A DNA stretch of 64,000 nucleotides from Xenorhabdus japonica (GCF_900115195.1 NZ_FOVO01000002.1:124001-188000), one strand, 5' to 3'. Positions 52,699 through 64,000 are shown, counted from the first letter of the stretch. Made by a program: numbers and translations. The notes: a model not told the origin generated them from the sequence alone.

Positions 52699-53460
52699 AT
52701 GAAACTGAAAAAAATTCTAATGATAACTGCCATGACGGTAACCGGCTTAATGTCAGTTCATCAGGCAATGGCGGCGATAACGTTGGATCGTACCCGAGTA
52801 ATTTTTAATGGGGATATGAAATCCGCCAGCCTCAACATTGAAAATCAACATCTTTATTTGCCTTATTTGGCACAATCATGGATTGAGGATGACGAGGGAA
52901 ATAAAATCAATGGTCCACTTGTAGTTGTTCCCCCGGTACAGCGTGTTGAATCCGGAGCAAAAAGTCAGGTCAAGATTCAAACATTGCCAACAATTGCTCA
53001 ATTGCCACAAGATCGAGAGAGTTTGTTCTATTTCAACATTCGTGAAATTCCCCCACGCAGTGAGAAACCTAATGTACTGCAACTTGCCTTGCAGACACGT
53101 ATCAAATTGTTTTACCGCCCGAAAGCTGTCATTGCAAGCCGCATCGATCTTGATAATCCATGGCAGGAAAAACTCACCTTAACCCGCCAAGGAAACCAAT
53201 ATGTGGTAAATAATCCAACACCTTATTACATCACTATTTCAGAAGCATCGAACAAGACAGATGGTAAGAGTGCGGAGGGCTTTCAGCCTCTCATGCTGGC
53301 TCCCAGAAGCAGTGAAAAACTTGGTGGAACAATCAATTCACTAGGTAATACACCGGTACTGACTTACGTCAATGATTATGGTGGACATCCACAATTAACA
53401 TTTAACTGTAGTGGTAATACTTGTACGGTGACAAAAATCGTAACTGAAAAAGCGGGTTGA
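52699..53460 (+). CDS. mrxD: Periplasmic fimbrial chaperone (PapD/MrpD-like)
   Basis: A 253-residue PapD-family chaperone that caps pilin subunits by donor-strand complementation. It has a signal peptide ending AMAA, the conserved N-terminal TRVIFNGDMKSASLNIEN strand and the ESLFYFNIREIPPRSE segment. The G1 strand region QTRIKLFYRPKAV contains the subunit-anchoring basic residues. It follows the usher gene by 133 bp. Confidence 0.9.
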   Translation: MKLKKILMITAMTVTGLMSVHQAMAAITLDRTRVIFNGDMKSASLNIENQHLYLPYLAQSWIEDDEGNKINGPLVVVPPVQRVESGAKSQVKIQTLPTIAQLPQDRESLFYFNIREIPPRSEKPNVLQLALQTRIKLFYRPKAVIASRIDLDNPWQEKLTLTRQGNQYVVNNPTPYYITISEASNKTDGKSAEGFQPLMLAPRSSEKLGGTINSLGNTPVLTYVNDYGGHPQLTFNCSGNTCTVTKIVTEKAG

Positions 53461-53527
53461 GTTGTATAGATGATATCCCATCAATAATGATATTGACGGG
53501 GTATCTGGTTGGATGAATATAGGGTAA

Positions 53528-54097
53528 ATGATAATGGGTTCGTTAAGCATCAAATTATCTAAATATATATTGCCAGCGCTATTTCTTTTTAGCATTAACA
53601 GCCAGCAAAATGCATATGCAAAAGATAACCTGCGCCAAGATGTCAATATTACGCTAACTGTACTTGCACCTACTTGCTCGATTAAGACGAAAGATAAAAA
53701 AATGGAAGTGGATTTGGGAAACATTCTTGATCGTGATCTTTATGCGAAACATCGCACAGAAGGCAAGCCATTTTATCTGAATTTAGAGGACTGCGATCCT
53801 CGTATAACAAAACGACTAAAAATTAAGTTTTTGGGAGAGCCGAGTCATGAGCTACCAGGGTTATTGGCATTTAGCTCTGGCAGTCGTGCTTATGGTGCTG
53901 CTATTGGTATGGAGAAAACCGATGGTACACCAATGCCATTTAATAAAACCAGTGAATTCCCGTTATTAGCCAATAGCAGAAATAATGTAATTTCATTCAG
54001 AGCGTATGTACAAGCTGAACCTCGTGCTCTCCAACGGAAAAAAATTGGTTCTGGTGAATTCAGTGCAACTGCGACTTTTGAGGTTAATTACGACTAG
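53528..54097 (+). CDS. mrxG: Minor fimbrial subunit (MrxG/MrpG-like)
   Basis: A 189-residue pilin-fold subunit. It has a signal peptide (to about AYA-K), cysteines in PTCSIKTK and LEDCDPR, and a C-terminal FSATATFEVNYD zipper. Order after the chaperone gene suggests a MrpG-type tip or adaptor subunit. An ATG at 53534 is an alternative start. Confidence 0.75.
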   Translation: MIMGSLSIKLSKYILPALFLFSINSQQNAYAKDNLRQDVNITLTVLAPTCSIKTKDKKMEVDLGNILDRDLYAKHRTEGKPFYLNLEDCDPRITKRLKIKFLGEPSHELPGLLAFSSGSRAYGAAIGMEKTDGTPMPFNKTSEFPLLANSRNNVISFRAYVQAEPRALQRKKIGSGEFSATATFEVNYD

Positions 54098-54162
54098 TCA
54101 TGCTGACTGGTTTTTCATCCACGATATTTAGTCAGAATTTGATGCTATTTGGAAAATAAATT

Positions 54163-55002
54163 ATGCGCCATATTAAGAAATCGTTGTTGAAGCTAGCAGC
54201 CTTATTGTTTTTAGTTAGTGCCACACATACTTATGGTGGGGCTTATGTTATGCCAGTTAATACCATTCAACAGGGTAATCAAACCATGACAACTATGGAA
54301 ATCATTGCATGGACAGAGGAAGAGGGTATTCCTAATCCTTGTTATGAAGAACATAAATGCTACGTTGGCCCTGATGTTCAATATAGAAATGGTAAAAAAC
54401 CCGGCATGTACGGCTCTTGTAGGGATGCAAGGGTATGCTTGCTAGATGCCCAGAGATATCGGACAACCGCTGATGTAATGAGAGCTTATAAAAGACAGAT
54501 TGGTATCCCTATACGGGTTACATTTCCGATTATTAGCGCAGAAGCGGACTGCGTAGGTTTATTTTATTCTCCTCAAATCGATAAGGGATATGGTGAAGGG
54601 AAAACATTCCCTAACTCTACTTGCAACAAAATGCCTCCTCCGAATCAAAGTTGTAAAATCGAGTTGCCTTCTGAAATTGCCTACGGGGAATTAACTGCAC
54701 CAGAAGTGAATAATGCGACCCGATCAATTAAAGGCCAATTTGAATGTGCTATTTATAGTAGCAAAATAATACTGCATGCCAGATCAATTAATAATGAACC
54801 GAGTGTGTATCTCGATTCTAATAAACAAATGTATTCAACATTACAAATTAATGGAAGAAACGTAACAGATGGCGTGAATGTTACTGCTCAAGGAGAGAAT
54901 ATACCTACTAATTTCACATTAACATCAACACTGCACACTATAACTCCACCAAAAGCCGGTAAATATGAAGGTACTGCAATAGTTTTTTTAACTTATTTAT
55001 AA
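54163..55002 (+). CDS. mrxH: Fimbrial tip adhesin (MrxH/MrpH-like)
   Basis: A 279-residue two-domain adhesin. A signal peptide is followed by a cysteine-rich N-terminal receptor-binding domain (NPCYEEHKCYVGP..., YGSCRDARVCLLD, EADCVGLFY). A pilin domain (SCKIELPSEIAYGELTAPEV...) ends VFLTYL. Size and layout match Proteus MrpH (275 residues), a tip adhesin. It lies between mrxG and the mrxJ regulator, as in mrp operons. Confidence 0.85.
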   Translation: MRHIKKSLLKLAALLFLVSATHTYGGAYVMPVNTIQQGNQTMTTMEIIAWTEEEGIPNPCYEEHKCYVGPDVQYRNGKKPGMYGSCRDARVCLLDAQRYRTTADVMRAYKRQIGIPIRVTFPIISAEADCVGLFYSPQIDKGYGEGKTFPNSTCNKMPPPNQSCKIELPSEIAYGELTAPEVNNATRSIKGQFECAIYSSKIILHARSINNEPSVYLDSNKQMYSTLQINGRNVTDGVNVTAQGENIPTNFTLTSTLHTITPPKAGKYEGTAIVFLTYL

Positions 55003-55020
55003 ATTAAGAGTAGAGATATT

Positions 55021-55296
55021 ATGCAAGTCAGTATGCTGGTAGGAAAAAGAATCCAAATCAAAAGAAGAGAAATTGGAGTGACAGCAGTAAAGCTGGCAGA
55101 CAAAATTGGAGTAAGCCATCAGCAATTGTCACGTTATGAGCGCGGAACGAATAAAATCAGTCAGGAACATTTGGTTGTTATTTCTATTGCCTTAGAGACT
55201 CCCGCAGATTGGTTTCTGGAGGACTGTTTTACTCCCCCTAAGGTTCATATGAATAATCAATATGCCTGTGTAGCGGAAACGGTATTGGGCTTGTAA
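55021..55296 (+). CDS. mrxJ: MrpJ-type HTH regulator
   Basis: A 91-residue XRE-family protein with VKLADKIGVSHQQLSRYERGTNKIS, matching the MrpJ family, whose Proteus member represses flagellar genes when fimbriae are made. It starts 18 bp after the adhesin gene, so it is the last gene of the operon. A role in reciprocal control of adhesion and swimming is inferred from MrpJ. Confidence 0.85.
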   Translation: MQVSMLVGKRIQIKRREIGVTAVKLADKIGVSHQQLSRYERGTNKISQEHLVVISIALETPADWFLEDCFTPPKVHMNNQYACVAETVLGL

Positions 55297-55323
55297 TACC
55301 AAGTTATATTGATATCAAATTTA

Positions 55324-55379
55324 GCTCTTCACTGAATGAAGAGCCGATGTTCCAGGAGAATTTAAAGCCTGGAACATCG
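55324..55379. terminator. Twin hairpins between convergent mrxJ and groL
   Basis: GCTCTTCA / TGAAGAGC (55324-55331 and 55337-55344) is immediately followed by a 12-bp stem CGATGTTCCAGG / CCTGGAACATCG (55345-55356 and 55368-55379). A further 10-bp pair TAGTAAGTAC / GTACTTACTA lies at 55416-55447. They separate converging operons. Confidence 0.7.
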
Positions 55380-55489
55380 GACATTTATCATATTTATGCT
55401 ATTTCGGCGGGAAGGTAGTAAGTACAACTTTTAGTTAGTACTTACTATGGACATAGCCCGCTCGGCCTACCTACACGACTCTCGTCGCA

Positions 55490-57148
<1,659 letters not shown>

Positions 57149-57194
57149 TTAAATTCGTTCAATTAAGAAGATCTGAGCGTAACAAGATACTCAA

Positions 57195-57488
57195 TTACGC
57201 TTCAACAATTGCCAGAATGTCGCTTTCAGACATGATCAATACTTCTTCATTATCGATCTTTTCTGTTTTGACGCCGTAACCTTCATTAAAAATGACGGTA
57301 TCACCCACTTTTACATCCAGCGCTTTCACTTCCCCATTTTCAAGGATGCGACCATTGCCGATTGCCAAAATTTCCCCACGGGTAGATTTGCCCGCAGCGG
57401 AGCCAGTCAGAACAATCCCGCCAGCGGATTTTGATTCAACTTCTGTACGCTTGACAATAACGCGGTCATGTAATGGACGAATTTTCAT
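57195..57488 (-). CDS. groS: Co-chaperonin GroES
   Basis: The 97-residue heptameric lid of GroEL. It begins [29 protein letters not shown], where the mobile loop lies at about residues 17-32, and matches E. coli GroES in length. A GGAG site precedes the ATG. It is the first gene of groSL. Confidence 0.98.
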   Translation of the reverse strand: MKIRPLHDRVIVKRTEVESKSAGGIVLTGSAAGKSTRGEILAIGNGRILENGEVKALDVKVGDTVIFNEGYGVKTEKIDNEEVLIMSESDILAIVEA

Positions 57489-57570
57489 TGGTAGATCTCC
57501 TATAAATAAAGTCCATATCAGGTAAGAGGATTGATACCAGACCTCAACAGAACCAGTACCACGAAGCTAC

Positions 57571-57604
57571 AAGTTGGGGCTTGAGGTCATTACTTCAAGG
57601 GGGG
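57571..57604 (-). promoter_or_regulatory. Sigma32 promoter of groSL
   Basis: On the minus strand CCCCCTTGAA (57594-57603), a 14-nt spacer and CCCCAACTT (57571-57579) match the sigma32 -35 and -10 elements, as in the E. coli groE promoter. Confidence 0.85.
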
Positions 57605-57663
57605 CAACAAAAAATATTTTACTTTTTTCTTACCCACTGAAATTTTAACTAAAGCAGAGATCA

Positions 57664-58227
57664 TTATTTCTTATTATGCTCGCTGCCATGTCCACCATGA
57701 TTTTTTTGCTCACCGGATTTTTGATCATCCAATGTATAGGAAGAGCCATCTTGCCTACGCTCATATTCTCCCTCAAATGTTTGTCCATTCTGACCATAAC
57801 TATCGGCATGATTACCGGGACTATGTTTATCAGAACCATGTTTACCGGAACTATAAAAAGTATTCGGGCGGTACAACTTAATATGAGGCAATAACTTCGC
57901 TGTCAGGCGTTTTTGTACTGGGGACAACAACAATAATAATCCGAGAAAATCGGTAAAAAAACCGGGCAATATCAGCAAGAATCCAGCTATTACCAGAGAA
58001 ACACTTTTGACTGCTTCTTCCGCTGGGCTCTCACCTGCTGCAATTTTTTGCTGCATAGACATAAAATTCTTGATGCCTTGATTACGCACAAGGGACACAC
58101 CAAGACAAGAGGTAAGGATAACCAACAACAGAGTCAACAGGACCCCAACTTCAGAGGCAATCCGAACAAACAGGACAGACTCGATGTAAACCAGAAGGCA
58201 TATAAGAATAAGTGGGAGCCAGTGCAC
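57664..58227 (-). CDS. fxsA: Membrane protein FxsA with extended hydrophilic tail
   Basis: A 187-residue inner-membrane protein. The first 130 residues match FxsA (two long hydrophobic segments, LLTLLLVILTSCLGVSLVRNQG, LIVAGFLLILPGFFTDFLGLLLLLSP). E. coli FxsA is 158 residues and its overexpression relieves F-plasmid exclusion of phage T7. The last 60 residues here are hydrophilic, rich in Gly, Ser and His (six His). The start is GTG at 58227 with an AAAGGAG site. Function in the cell is unknown. Confidence 0.88.
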   Translation of the reverse strand: MHWLPLILICLLVYIESVLFVRIASEVGVLLTLLLVILTSCLGVSLVRNQGIKNFMSMQQKIAAGESPAEEAVKSVSLVIAGFLLILPGFFTDFLGLLLLLSPVQKRLTAKLLPHIKLYRPNTFYSSGKHGSDKHSPGNHADSYGQNGQTFEGEYERRQDGSSYTLDDQKSGEQKNHGGHGSEHNKK

Positions 58228-58375
58228 GTGGGTCTCCTTTCATTATTATTGAGAGTTCACACTATTTGATCATGCACACTATATTAGATCACATAATATG
58301 GGGTTAGATAGTGTATGTGGGGATTATGGTGGCAGTTTTCAATACTTCGGACACTTAACTTTTTCCCTGTGTAAT

Positions 58376-58391
58376 TGTGACCTTAGTCACA
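58376..58391 (+). promoter_or_regulatory. CRP site of the aspA promoter
   Basis: TGTGACCTTAGTCACA is a near-perfect CRP palindrome. A -10-like TAGCAT at 58415-58420 would place it near -41.5, a class II activation position, as expected for catabolite-controlled aspA. The remaining 58228-58584 has no gene. Confidence 0.75.
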
Positions 58392-58584
58392 CATATGTTA
58401 TTTCATTAGTAAAATAGCATTATAAAGTGATCCAGGTTCAAGGCATTTCTCACAAATCCACATATGATCGCGCAGCAATTCCATGATAAGTGACTAATAT
58501 CAGGGAAATTGTTGTTGGCAACATTATTTCTCAACAAACACATAATAGAACAGTAAAAAACGCATCTAATTTAAGAAGGTTCTC

Positions 58585-60009
58585 ATGTCAAACAACATTC
58601 GTATCGAAGAAGACCTGTTAGGTAAACGAGAAGTTCCTGCTGAAGCCTATTACGGCATTCACACTCTACGTGCGATTGAAAATTTTTATATTAGTGACCG
58701 TACCATCAACAACGTGCCTGAATTTATCCGAGGCATGGTGATGGTAAAGAAAGCCGCAGCACTGGCAAACAAAGAACTCCATACTATTCCGGGAAAAGTG
58801 GCGGACATTATTGTCAAAGCATGTGATGAAGTCCTCAATGCAGGCAAATGTATGGATCAATTCCCTGTTGATGTCTTTCAGGGTGGCGCAGGTACTTCAC
58901 TGAACATGAATACCAATGAGGTGCTGGCAAATATTGGCTTGGAGTTGATGGGACATCAAAAGGGTGAATATGAGTACCTGAACCCAAATGATCACCTGAA
59001 CAGAAGCCAGTCAACCAATGATGCTTATCCTACAGGCTTCCGTATTGCTGTTTATAATTCCCTGATGCACTTAATTGGCTCAATTGAGCTTCTGAAAGCA
59101 GGCTTCGACAAAAAAGGGATTGAATTCGATGACATCCTGAAAATGGGCCGTACCCAGTTGCAGGATGCTGTCCCAATGACTCTGGGCCAAGAGTTCCGTG
59201 CTTTTTCCATTCTGTTGAAAGAAGAGATCAAAAACATCACCCGTACGGCAGAACTGCTGCTGGAAGTCAACCTTGGCGCTACTGCTATCGGTACTGGTTT
59301 GAATACTGCACTAGGTTACCAACAACTGGTCGTTGAAAAATTGGTGGAAGTGACAGGCTTGCCTTGCCTGCCAGCAGAAGATTTGATCGAAGCTACTTCT
59401 GACTGCGGGGCTTATGTTATGGTTCACAGCGCGTTGAAGCGTCTGGCTGTTAAGATGTCCAAAATTTGTAACGACTTGCGCTTGCTCTCTTCCGGTCCCC
59501 GTACTGGCCTGAATGAAATCAACCTGCCAGAATTGCAGGCTGGTTCTTCCATCATGCCAGCTAAAGTTAACCCTGTTGTACCAGAAGTCGTTAACCAAGT
59601 GTGCTTCAAAGTCATTGGTAACGATACCTGCATCACGATGGCAGCAGAAGCCGGTCAGTTGCAGCTTAACGTAATGGAACCGGCGATTGGTCAGGCTATG
59701 TTTGAGTCTATGTCTATCCTGAGCAACGCATGCCGTAATCTGGTTGAAAAATGTGTCAACGGCATTACTGCCAATAAAGAAGTCTGTGAAAGCTTCGTGT
59801 TCAACTCTATCGGTATTGTCACTTACCTGAACCCATTTATTGGCCATCATAATGGCGATATCGTGGGCAAGATCTGTGCTGAAACTGGCAAGAACGTCCG
59901 TGAAGTCGTGCTTGAGCGAGGTTTGCTGACTGAAGCTGAGTTAGATGATATATTCTCCGTTGAGAACCTGAAACATCCAACTTATAAAGCCAAACGTTTT
60001 GATGACTAA
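58585..60009 (+). CDS. aspA: Aspartate ammonia-lyase
   Basis: It deaminates aspartate to fumarate and ammonia, feeding anaerobic fumarate respiration. The 474-residue enzyme of the fumarase/aspartase superfamily has the signature [12 protein letters not shown] and the conserved TSTNDAYPT-like segment [11 protein letters not shown]. It is followed by dcuA, the aspartate/fumarate exchanger, as in E. coli. Confidence 0.97.
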   Translation: MSNNIRIEEDLLGKREVPAEAYYGIHTLRAIENFYISDRTINNVPEFIRGMVMVKKAAALANKELHTIPGKVADIIVKACDEVLNAGKCMDQFPVDVFQGGAGTSLNMNTNEVLANIGLELMGHQKGEYEYLNPNDHLNRSQSTNDAYPTGFRIAVYNSLMHLIGSIELLKAGFDKKGIEFDDILKMGRTQLQDAVPMTLGQEFRAFSILLKEEIKNITRTAELLLEVNLGATAIGTGLNTALGYQQLVVEKLVEVTGLPCLPAEDLIEATSDCGAYVMVHSALKRLAVKMSKICNDLRLLSSGPRTGLNEINLPELQAGSSIMPAKVNPVVPEVVNQVCFKVIGNDTCITMAAEAGQLQLNVMEPAIGQAMFESMSILSNACRNLVEKCVNGITANKEVCESFVFNSIGIVTYLNPFIGHHNGDIVGKICAETGKNVREVVLERGLLTEAELDDIFSVENLKHPTYKAKRFDD

Positions 60010-60046
60010 TTAAATTGATTATAATAACGAGTTCGTCTTAATTATT

Positions 60047-60086
60047 AAGGCACGCAATTCCAACCGGAAGCGTGCCTTTTTAATTT
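60047..60086 (+). terminator. Terminator of aspA
   Basis: AAGGCACGC / GCGTGCCTT stem (60047-60055 and 60070-60078) is followed by TTTAATTTT. Read-through into dcuA is possible. Confidence 0.9.
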
Positions 60087-60150
60087 TCAGCAAACACAAA
60101 ATATTAACCATAAATTTTCATAAGACTAAATAAATGAAGGAGTATTTAAC

Positions 60151-61452
60151 ATGTTAGCCGTAGAATTGGTTATCGTTCTGCTGGCCATTTTTCTAGGGGC
60201 AAGATTAGGAGGAATAGGTATTGGTTTTGCTGGTGGACTTGGTGTGATAATTCTCGCCGCCATCGGTGTTAAACCAGGCAGTATTCCATTTGATGTTATC
60301 TCTATAATCATGGCTGTCATTGCTGCAATATCAGCCATGCAAGTGGCTGGGGGGCTAGATTATCTAGTTCAGCAAACTGAGAAATTACTGCGCAAGAATC
60401 CCAAATACATCACAATCCTTGCACCTATCGTCACTTATTTTCTGACGCTGTTTGCAGGTACGGGAAACATCTCACTGGCAACACTGCCAGTTATTGCAGA
60501 AGTTGCTAAAGAGCAGGGCATAAAACCATGCCGTCCACTCTCAACCGCTGTTGTCGCTGCCCAGATCGGGATCACTGCTTCCCCTATTTCTGCAGCTGTT
60601 GTTTACATGGCATCCATTATGGAAGGACAAGGCATCAGTTATATCCATCTGTTAATGGTATTATTACCTTCAACATTTTGCGCCATCATCCTTATGTCAT
60701 TCATTATTTCATGGCTTTTTGATTCCAAGTTGTCGAATGATCCCGTTTACCAAAAACGCCTTGCAGATAACTTGGTAGAAATGCGTGGAACCAGCCAGAT
60801 TCAAATCAAGCCCAAAGCAAAACGCTCTGTTTTGTTGTTCTTCCTGGGGGTCGTTAGTGTCGTCATTTATGCCATTATCAACAGCCCGAGTATCGGCCTT
60901 GTTGAGAAACCCCTGATGAACACTACAAATGCGATTTTGATCATCATGCTCAGTATTGCTACCCTTACCACCATTATTTGCTCTGTTAATACCGACGCTA
61001 TTTTAAATTCAAGCACTTTTAAAGCAGGGATGAGTGCATGTATCTGTATTTTGGGAGTTGCATGGTTAGGGGACACATTTGTTCAAGCTAACATGGGTTG
61101 GATCAAAGAAACTGCGGGGAGTTTGATTCATGCCCAGCCGTGGTTATTGGCAATTATATTTTTCTTCTGTTCAGCTTTGCTCTACTCACAAGCCGCAACA
61201 GCGAAAGCCTTGATGCCAATGGCTCTGGCACTGCATGTCACGCCATTAACAGCGATCGCATCTTTCTCTGCCGTATCTGGCCTGTTTATCCTGCCAACTT
61301 ATCCGACATTAGTTGCGGCTGTGCAGATGGATGATACCGGAACTACCCGTATCGGGCGTTTTGTTTTCAACCATCCATTCTTTATTCCAGGCACTATTGC
61401 CGTTGTATTGGCTGTCACATTCGGTTTCCTGTTTGGTGGTATGATTTTGTAG
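60151..61452 (+). CDS. dcuA: Anaerobic C4-dicarboxylate transporter DcuA
   Basis: An inner-membrane exchanger of aspartate, fumarate and succinate. The 433-residue, multi-helix protein begins MLAVELVIVLLAIFLGARLGGIGIGFAGGLGV, the DcuA/DcuB family start, and ends FGFLFGGMIL. The GAAGGAG site lies 8 bases before the ATG. E. coli has cutA between dcuA and dsbD; it is missing here. Confidence 0.95.
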   Translation: MLAVELVIVLLAIFLGARLGGIGIGFAGGLGVIILAAIGVKPGSIPFDVISIIMAVIAAISAMQVAGGLDYLVQQTEKLLRKNPKYITILAPIVTYFLTLFAGTGNISLATLPVIAEVAKEQGIKPCRPLSTAVVAAQIGITASPISAAVVYMASIMEGQGISYIHLLMVLLPSTFCAIILMSFIISWLFDSKLSNDPVYQKRLADNLVEMRGTSQIQIKPKAKRSVLLFFLGVVSVVIYAIINSPSIGLVEKPLMNTTNAILIIMLSIATLTTIICSVNTDAILNSSTFKAGMSACICILGVAWLGDTFVQANMGWIKETAGSLIHAQPWLLAIIFFFCSALLYSQAATAKALMPMALALHVTPLTAIASFSAVSGLFILPTYPTLVAAVQMDDTGTTRIGRFVFNHPFFIPGTIAVVLAVTFGFLFGGMIL

Positions 61453-61483
61453 CTTCAACATATCGAATGTTTTGAAACGTTAT

Positions 61484-61507
61484 TTCAGGGGCTGACAGGC
61501 CCCTGAA
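61484..61507 (+). terminator. Terminator of dcuA
   Basis: A perfect 9-bp stem TTCAGGGGC / GCCCCTGAA with a 6-nt loop. There is only a weak T-rich tail. Confidence 0.7.
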
Positions 61508-61662
61508 CTCTCCCGTCCTTGCACTTTATTCCTTTTCAAAAACATATGATTGTCTTAATATTATACGATTAACTTTCTGCTATGAACATCATCGATTGTA
61601 GTTCAGGTTCTTATAAAGTTTACGAATCAAACCCACGATACAGGCAGGTTAAAGATTACCTT

Positions 61663-63381
61663 ATGATGAAACGTATTCTCATGTTGTTTCTCTTGTTTAG
61701 CGGTATCGTTCTGTCTCCTAGCAAAGCTAGCGCACTGTTTGAACAATCCGAGAAACATCTCTACCTTCCTGCTGATCAGGCATTCATGTTTGATTTTCAG
61801 CAACAAGGAAATAAACTCACACTGAACTGGGATATCAAACCCGGTTATTACCTCTATCGAAAACAATTCAGTATCACTCCTAATCAAGAAGCATCACTGG
61901 GTAAAATTACGTATGCCAAAGGCATCAATCATAAAGATGAGTTTTTTGGTAAGACAGAGGTCTATTTTCAATCAGCGCGCATTAATATCCCTATCCTGTC
62001 AGCCACCAACGATGGATCTCTTCAGGTTACTTATCAAGGATGCGCAGAAGCGGGTTATTGTTATCCACCTGCAACCCTGAACGTACCATTGCAAGCCGTT
62101 GTTGCTTCCCCCCAATCCAGTAATGAAACCGCGCAACAAGGATATGTTCCCTCTAAACCCCATGACACCCCATTTTCGCCACTCTGGGCGCTGTTAATTG
62201 GAATTGGGATTGCTTTTACTCCCTGTGTGCTGCCCTTGTATCCGCTGATTTCCAGCATTATTTTGGGTCAAAAACGCCCTGACAGCTTGAAACGAATCTT
62301 TTGGCTCGCCATGAGTTATGTTCAGGGGATGGCGCTCACTTATACTATACTTGGCGTAGTCGTCGCGACTGCCGGCTTACAATTTCAAGCGGCTCTGCAA
62401 AATCCTTACATCCTTGTAGGGCTGTCAGTACTGTTTATCTTGCTCTCCTTATCAATGTTTGGGCTATATACATTACAACTTCCTTCTTCTGTCCAAACTC
62501 GTTTAGTGAATTGGAGCAATCAACAGCAAAGCGGCTCTTACATTGGCGTATTCGTTATGGGGGCTTTAGCGGGATTAATAGCTTCTCCCTGCACTACCGC
62601 ACCGCTCAGTGCTATTTTGCTTTATATAGCCCAAAGCGGTAATACATTGGTCGGAGGATTAACTCTGTATCTTTACGCATTGGGAATGGGACTGCCGCTT
62701 ATCGCAGTCACACTATTTGGTCACAAACTCCTGCCACGCAGTGGCCCGTGGATGCAGTATGTCAAAGAAGCCTTCGGATTCATTATATTGGCTCTGCCAG
62801 TCTTCTTGCTTGAACGGGTGCTTGGCGACACATGGGGCATAAGATTGTGGAGCCTATTGGCTGTATCTTTCTTTGGTTGGGCACTTGCATTAACACTAGG
62901 CAGCAAAAATGGCTGGATGCGGGTCTTACAGATTATTTTACTGGCTCTGGCTCTTATCGCTTCACGCCCTTTGCAAGATTGGGTGTGGGGAAGTTCTACA
63001 GCGGAACAGCAAAAAACTACCCTGCAATTTCAACAAATCAATAACTGGCAGGAATTAAGTCAAATTTTAGCTGAGAATCGCCATCAACCGATTATGTTGG
63101 ATCTGTATGCTGAGTGGTGTGTGGCTTGCAAGGAGTTTGAAAAATATACTTTTAGTGATTCACAAGTACAGGCACAATTGAACCAATTCCTTTTGTTACA
63201 GGCGGATGTCACAGATAACGGCCCAAAGCAGAAAGAATTGTTACAAAAACTGAATGTATATGGACTTCCCACTATCTTATTTTTTGATACGCAGGGAAAA
63301 GAGCTAACCGAGTTGCAAGTCAATGGATTCATGGACGCACAGCGTTTTAACCGGCAACTACAGCGACTACAACAAAAATAA
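61663..63381 (+). CDS. dsbD: Thiol:disulfide interchange protein DsbD
   Basis: It carries electrons from cytosolic thioredoxin to periplasmic DsbC, DsbG and CcmG. From this start it is a 572-residue protein. It has a signal peptide, an alpha domain with the cysteine pair GCAEAGYC and eight membrane helices with cysteines in [10 protein letters not shown] and [10 protein letters not shown]. The C-terminal thioredoxin-like domain has [13 protein letters not shown]. The frame is open to 61582, but the ATG at 61663 (or 61666) begins the signal peptide. Confidence 0.95.
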   Translation: MMKRILMLFLLFSGIVLSPSKASALFEQSEKHLYLPADQAFMFDFQQQGNKLTLNWDIKPGYYLYRKQFSITPNQEASLGKITYAKGINHKDEFFGKTEVYFQSARINIPILSATNDGSLQVTYQGCAEAGYCYPPATLNVPLQAVVASPQSSNETAQQGYVPSKPHDTPFSPLWALLIGIGIAFTPCVLPLYPLISSIILGQKRPDSLKRIFWLAMSYVQGMALTYTILGVVVATAGLQFQAALQNPYILVGLSVLFILLSLSMFGLYTLQLPSSVQTRLVNWSNQQQSGSYIGVFVMGALAGLIASPCTTAPLSAILLYIAQSGNTLVGGLTLYLYALGMGLPLIAVTLFGHKLLPRSGPWMQYVKEAFGFIILALPVFLLERVLGDTWGIRLWSLLAVSFFGWALALTLGSKNGWMRVLQIILLALALIASRPLQDWVWGSSTAEQQKTTLQFQQINNWQELSQILAENRHQPIMLDLYAEWCVACKEFEKYTFSDSQVQAQLNQFLLLQADVTDNGPKQKELLQKLNVYGLPTILFFDTQGKELTELQVNGFMDAQRFNRQLQRLQQK

Positions 63382-63399
63382 TCTGGAAGGAGAGCTACT

Positions 63400-63972
63400 G
63401 TGCAACGTGAATATGTACTTAGACATGTTCTTAACTCATTGGAACAGCATGGACTGTCAGCAACACTGGAGACACTTTTAACTCCCCTGAATGTTGATAT
63501 TAGCCAGATAAGGCATTTTTGGCCCGATCGTGAAGCGCTGCTCTATGATTGTCTTCGCTATCACAGCCAACAGATTGAAATCTGGCAGCGTCAAACCCTA
63601 CTGGATGAGACCTTAAGCCCTGAGCAAAAATTATTGGCACGCTACGATGCCCTCAAGGACAAAGTCCAAGAACATCGTTATCCGGGCTGTTTATTCATTG
63701 CTGCTTGCAGTGCTTTTCCTGACGCAGACCATCCAATCCACCAATTGGCAGAATTGCAAAAACAAAATTCTTTTCATTACACGGAAGAGTTATTGCAACA
63801 ACTTGATATTGACGACAGTAAGCAAGTCGCCAAACAGATGGAACTTATCCTTGAAGGATGTCTCAGTAAGTTATTAGTGAACAGAAAGCTTGAAGATGTA
63901 AACACAGCGAAACTACTGGCACAAGATATACTAACCATCACAAAATGCCGGAAAAATGGGGCATTAAGTTAA
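63400..63972 (+). CDS. yjdC: TetR-like regulator YjdC
   Basis: A 190-residue protein similar to E. coli YjdC throughout (WPDREALLYDCLRYHSQQIE.W.RQ, YPGCLFIAACSAFPD, KQMELILEGCLSKLLVNR). The N-terminus is a TetR-type helix-turn-helix and the rest a ligand-binding helical domain. The start is GTG at 63400 with an AAGGAG site. It follows dsbD by 18 bp, so the two are probably co-transcribed, as in E. coli. Its ligand and targets are unknown. Confidence 0.92.
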   Translation: MQREYVLRHVLNSLEQHGLSATLETLLTPLNVDISQIRHFWPDREALLYDCLRYHSQQIEIWQRQTLLDETLSPEQKLLARYDALKDKVQEHRYPGCLFIAACSAFPDADHPIHQLAELQKQNSFHYTEELLQQLDIDDSKQVAKQMELILEGCLSKLLVNRKLEDVNTAKLLAQDILTITKCRKNGALS

Positions 63973-64000
63973 TAAAAAACAGCCCTAGCTGAATAACCAC

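Overview
This window is a stretch of core gammaproteobacterial (Enterobacterales) chromosome. The gene content, the modest GC content, the ERIC/IRU palindromic repeats and above all an Mrp/Mrx-type fimbrial operon without mrpB, mrpE or mrpF homologues point to the Morganellaceae, most likely Xenorhabdus, with Photorhabdus or Proteus as less likely alternatives. The genus call is an inference from gene content; no rRNA or other marker is present to confirm it.

Layout. 1-23.9 kb follows the E. coli 0-minute order: thrC end, yaaA, talB, mog, satP, dnaK-dnaJ, nhaA-nhaR, rpsT, ribF-ileS-lspA-fkpB-ispH, dapB, carAB. Where E. coli has extra genes, this genome has decayed remnants: a 6-phospho-beta-glucosidase tail (about 2.9 kb), a DMT/EamA permease with a large internal deletion (about 8.1 kb) and an AlaX alanyl-tRNA editing fragment (about 17.7 kb). 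24.0-28.4 kb holds a FimB/MrpI-like tyrosine recombinase with an apparent invertible DNA element, yjeI, the EF-P pair epmB/efp, the guanidine exporter gdx behind a guanidine-II riboswitch, and two small HTH regulators. 28.7-35.3 kb is accessory metabolism: a nucleoside hydrolase, an amine oxidase/cupin/aldehyde dehydrogenase cassette, a periplasmic alkaline phosphatase with a Pho box, and tRNA-Leu(CAG). 35.5-48.6 kb matches the E. coli 99-minute region: rsmC, holD-rimI, prfC, osmY-like, yjjU-yjjV, nupC, deoCABD. 48.8-55.3 kb is the fimbrial operon mrxA, usher (frameshifted), mrxD, mrxG, mrxH, mrxJ. 55.5-64 kb holds groSL, fxsA, aspA, dcuA, dsbD and yjdC.

Genes that work together: DnaK/DnaJ and GroES/GroEL are two sigma32-controlled chaperone systems. 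EpmB with EF-P supports translation through proline stretches. NupC with DeoC/A/B/D forms a nucleoside scavenging pathway; both transcription units carry paired CRP sites 52 bp apart, the geometry of CRP/CytR control. AspA and DcuA give fumarate and C4-dicarboxylate exchange for anaerobic life.

The most unusual feature is at 24.6-24.9 kb. A perfect 23-bp inverted repeat bounds a 309-bp segment whose left end lies inside the 3' coding part of the recombinase gene. Inversion would replace the recombinase's last 26 residues with three and shorten it from 230 to 207 residues. No fimbrial operon lies next to it; the mrx operon is 24 kb away. A terminator stands just right of the segment, so the switch looks orphaned, or its output may be a short RNA or the recombinase itself.
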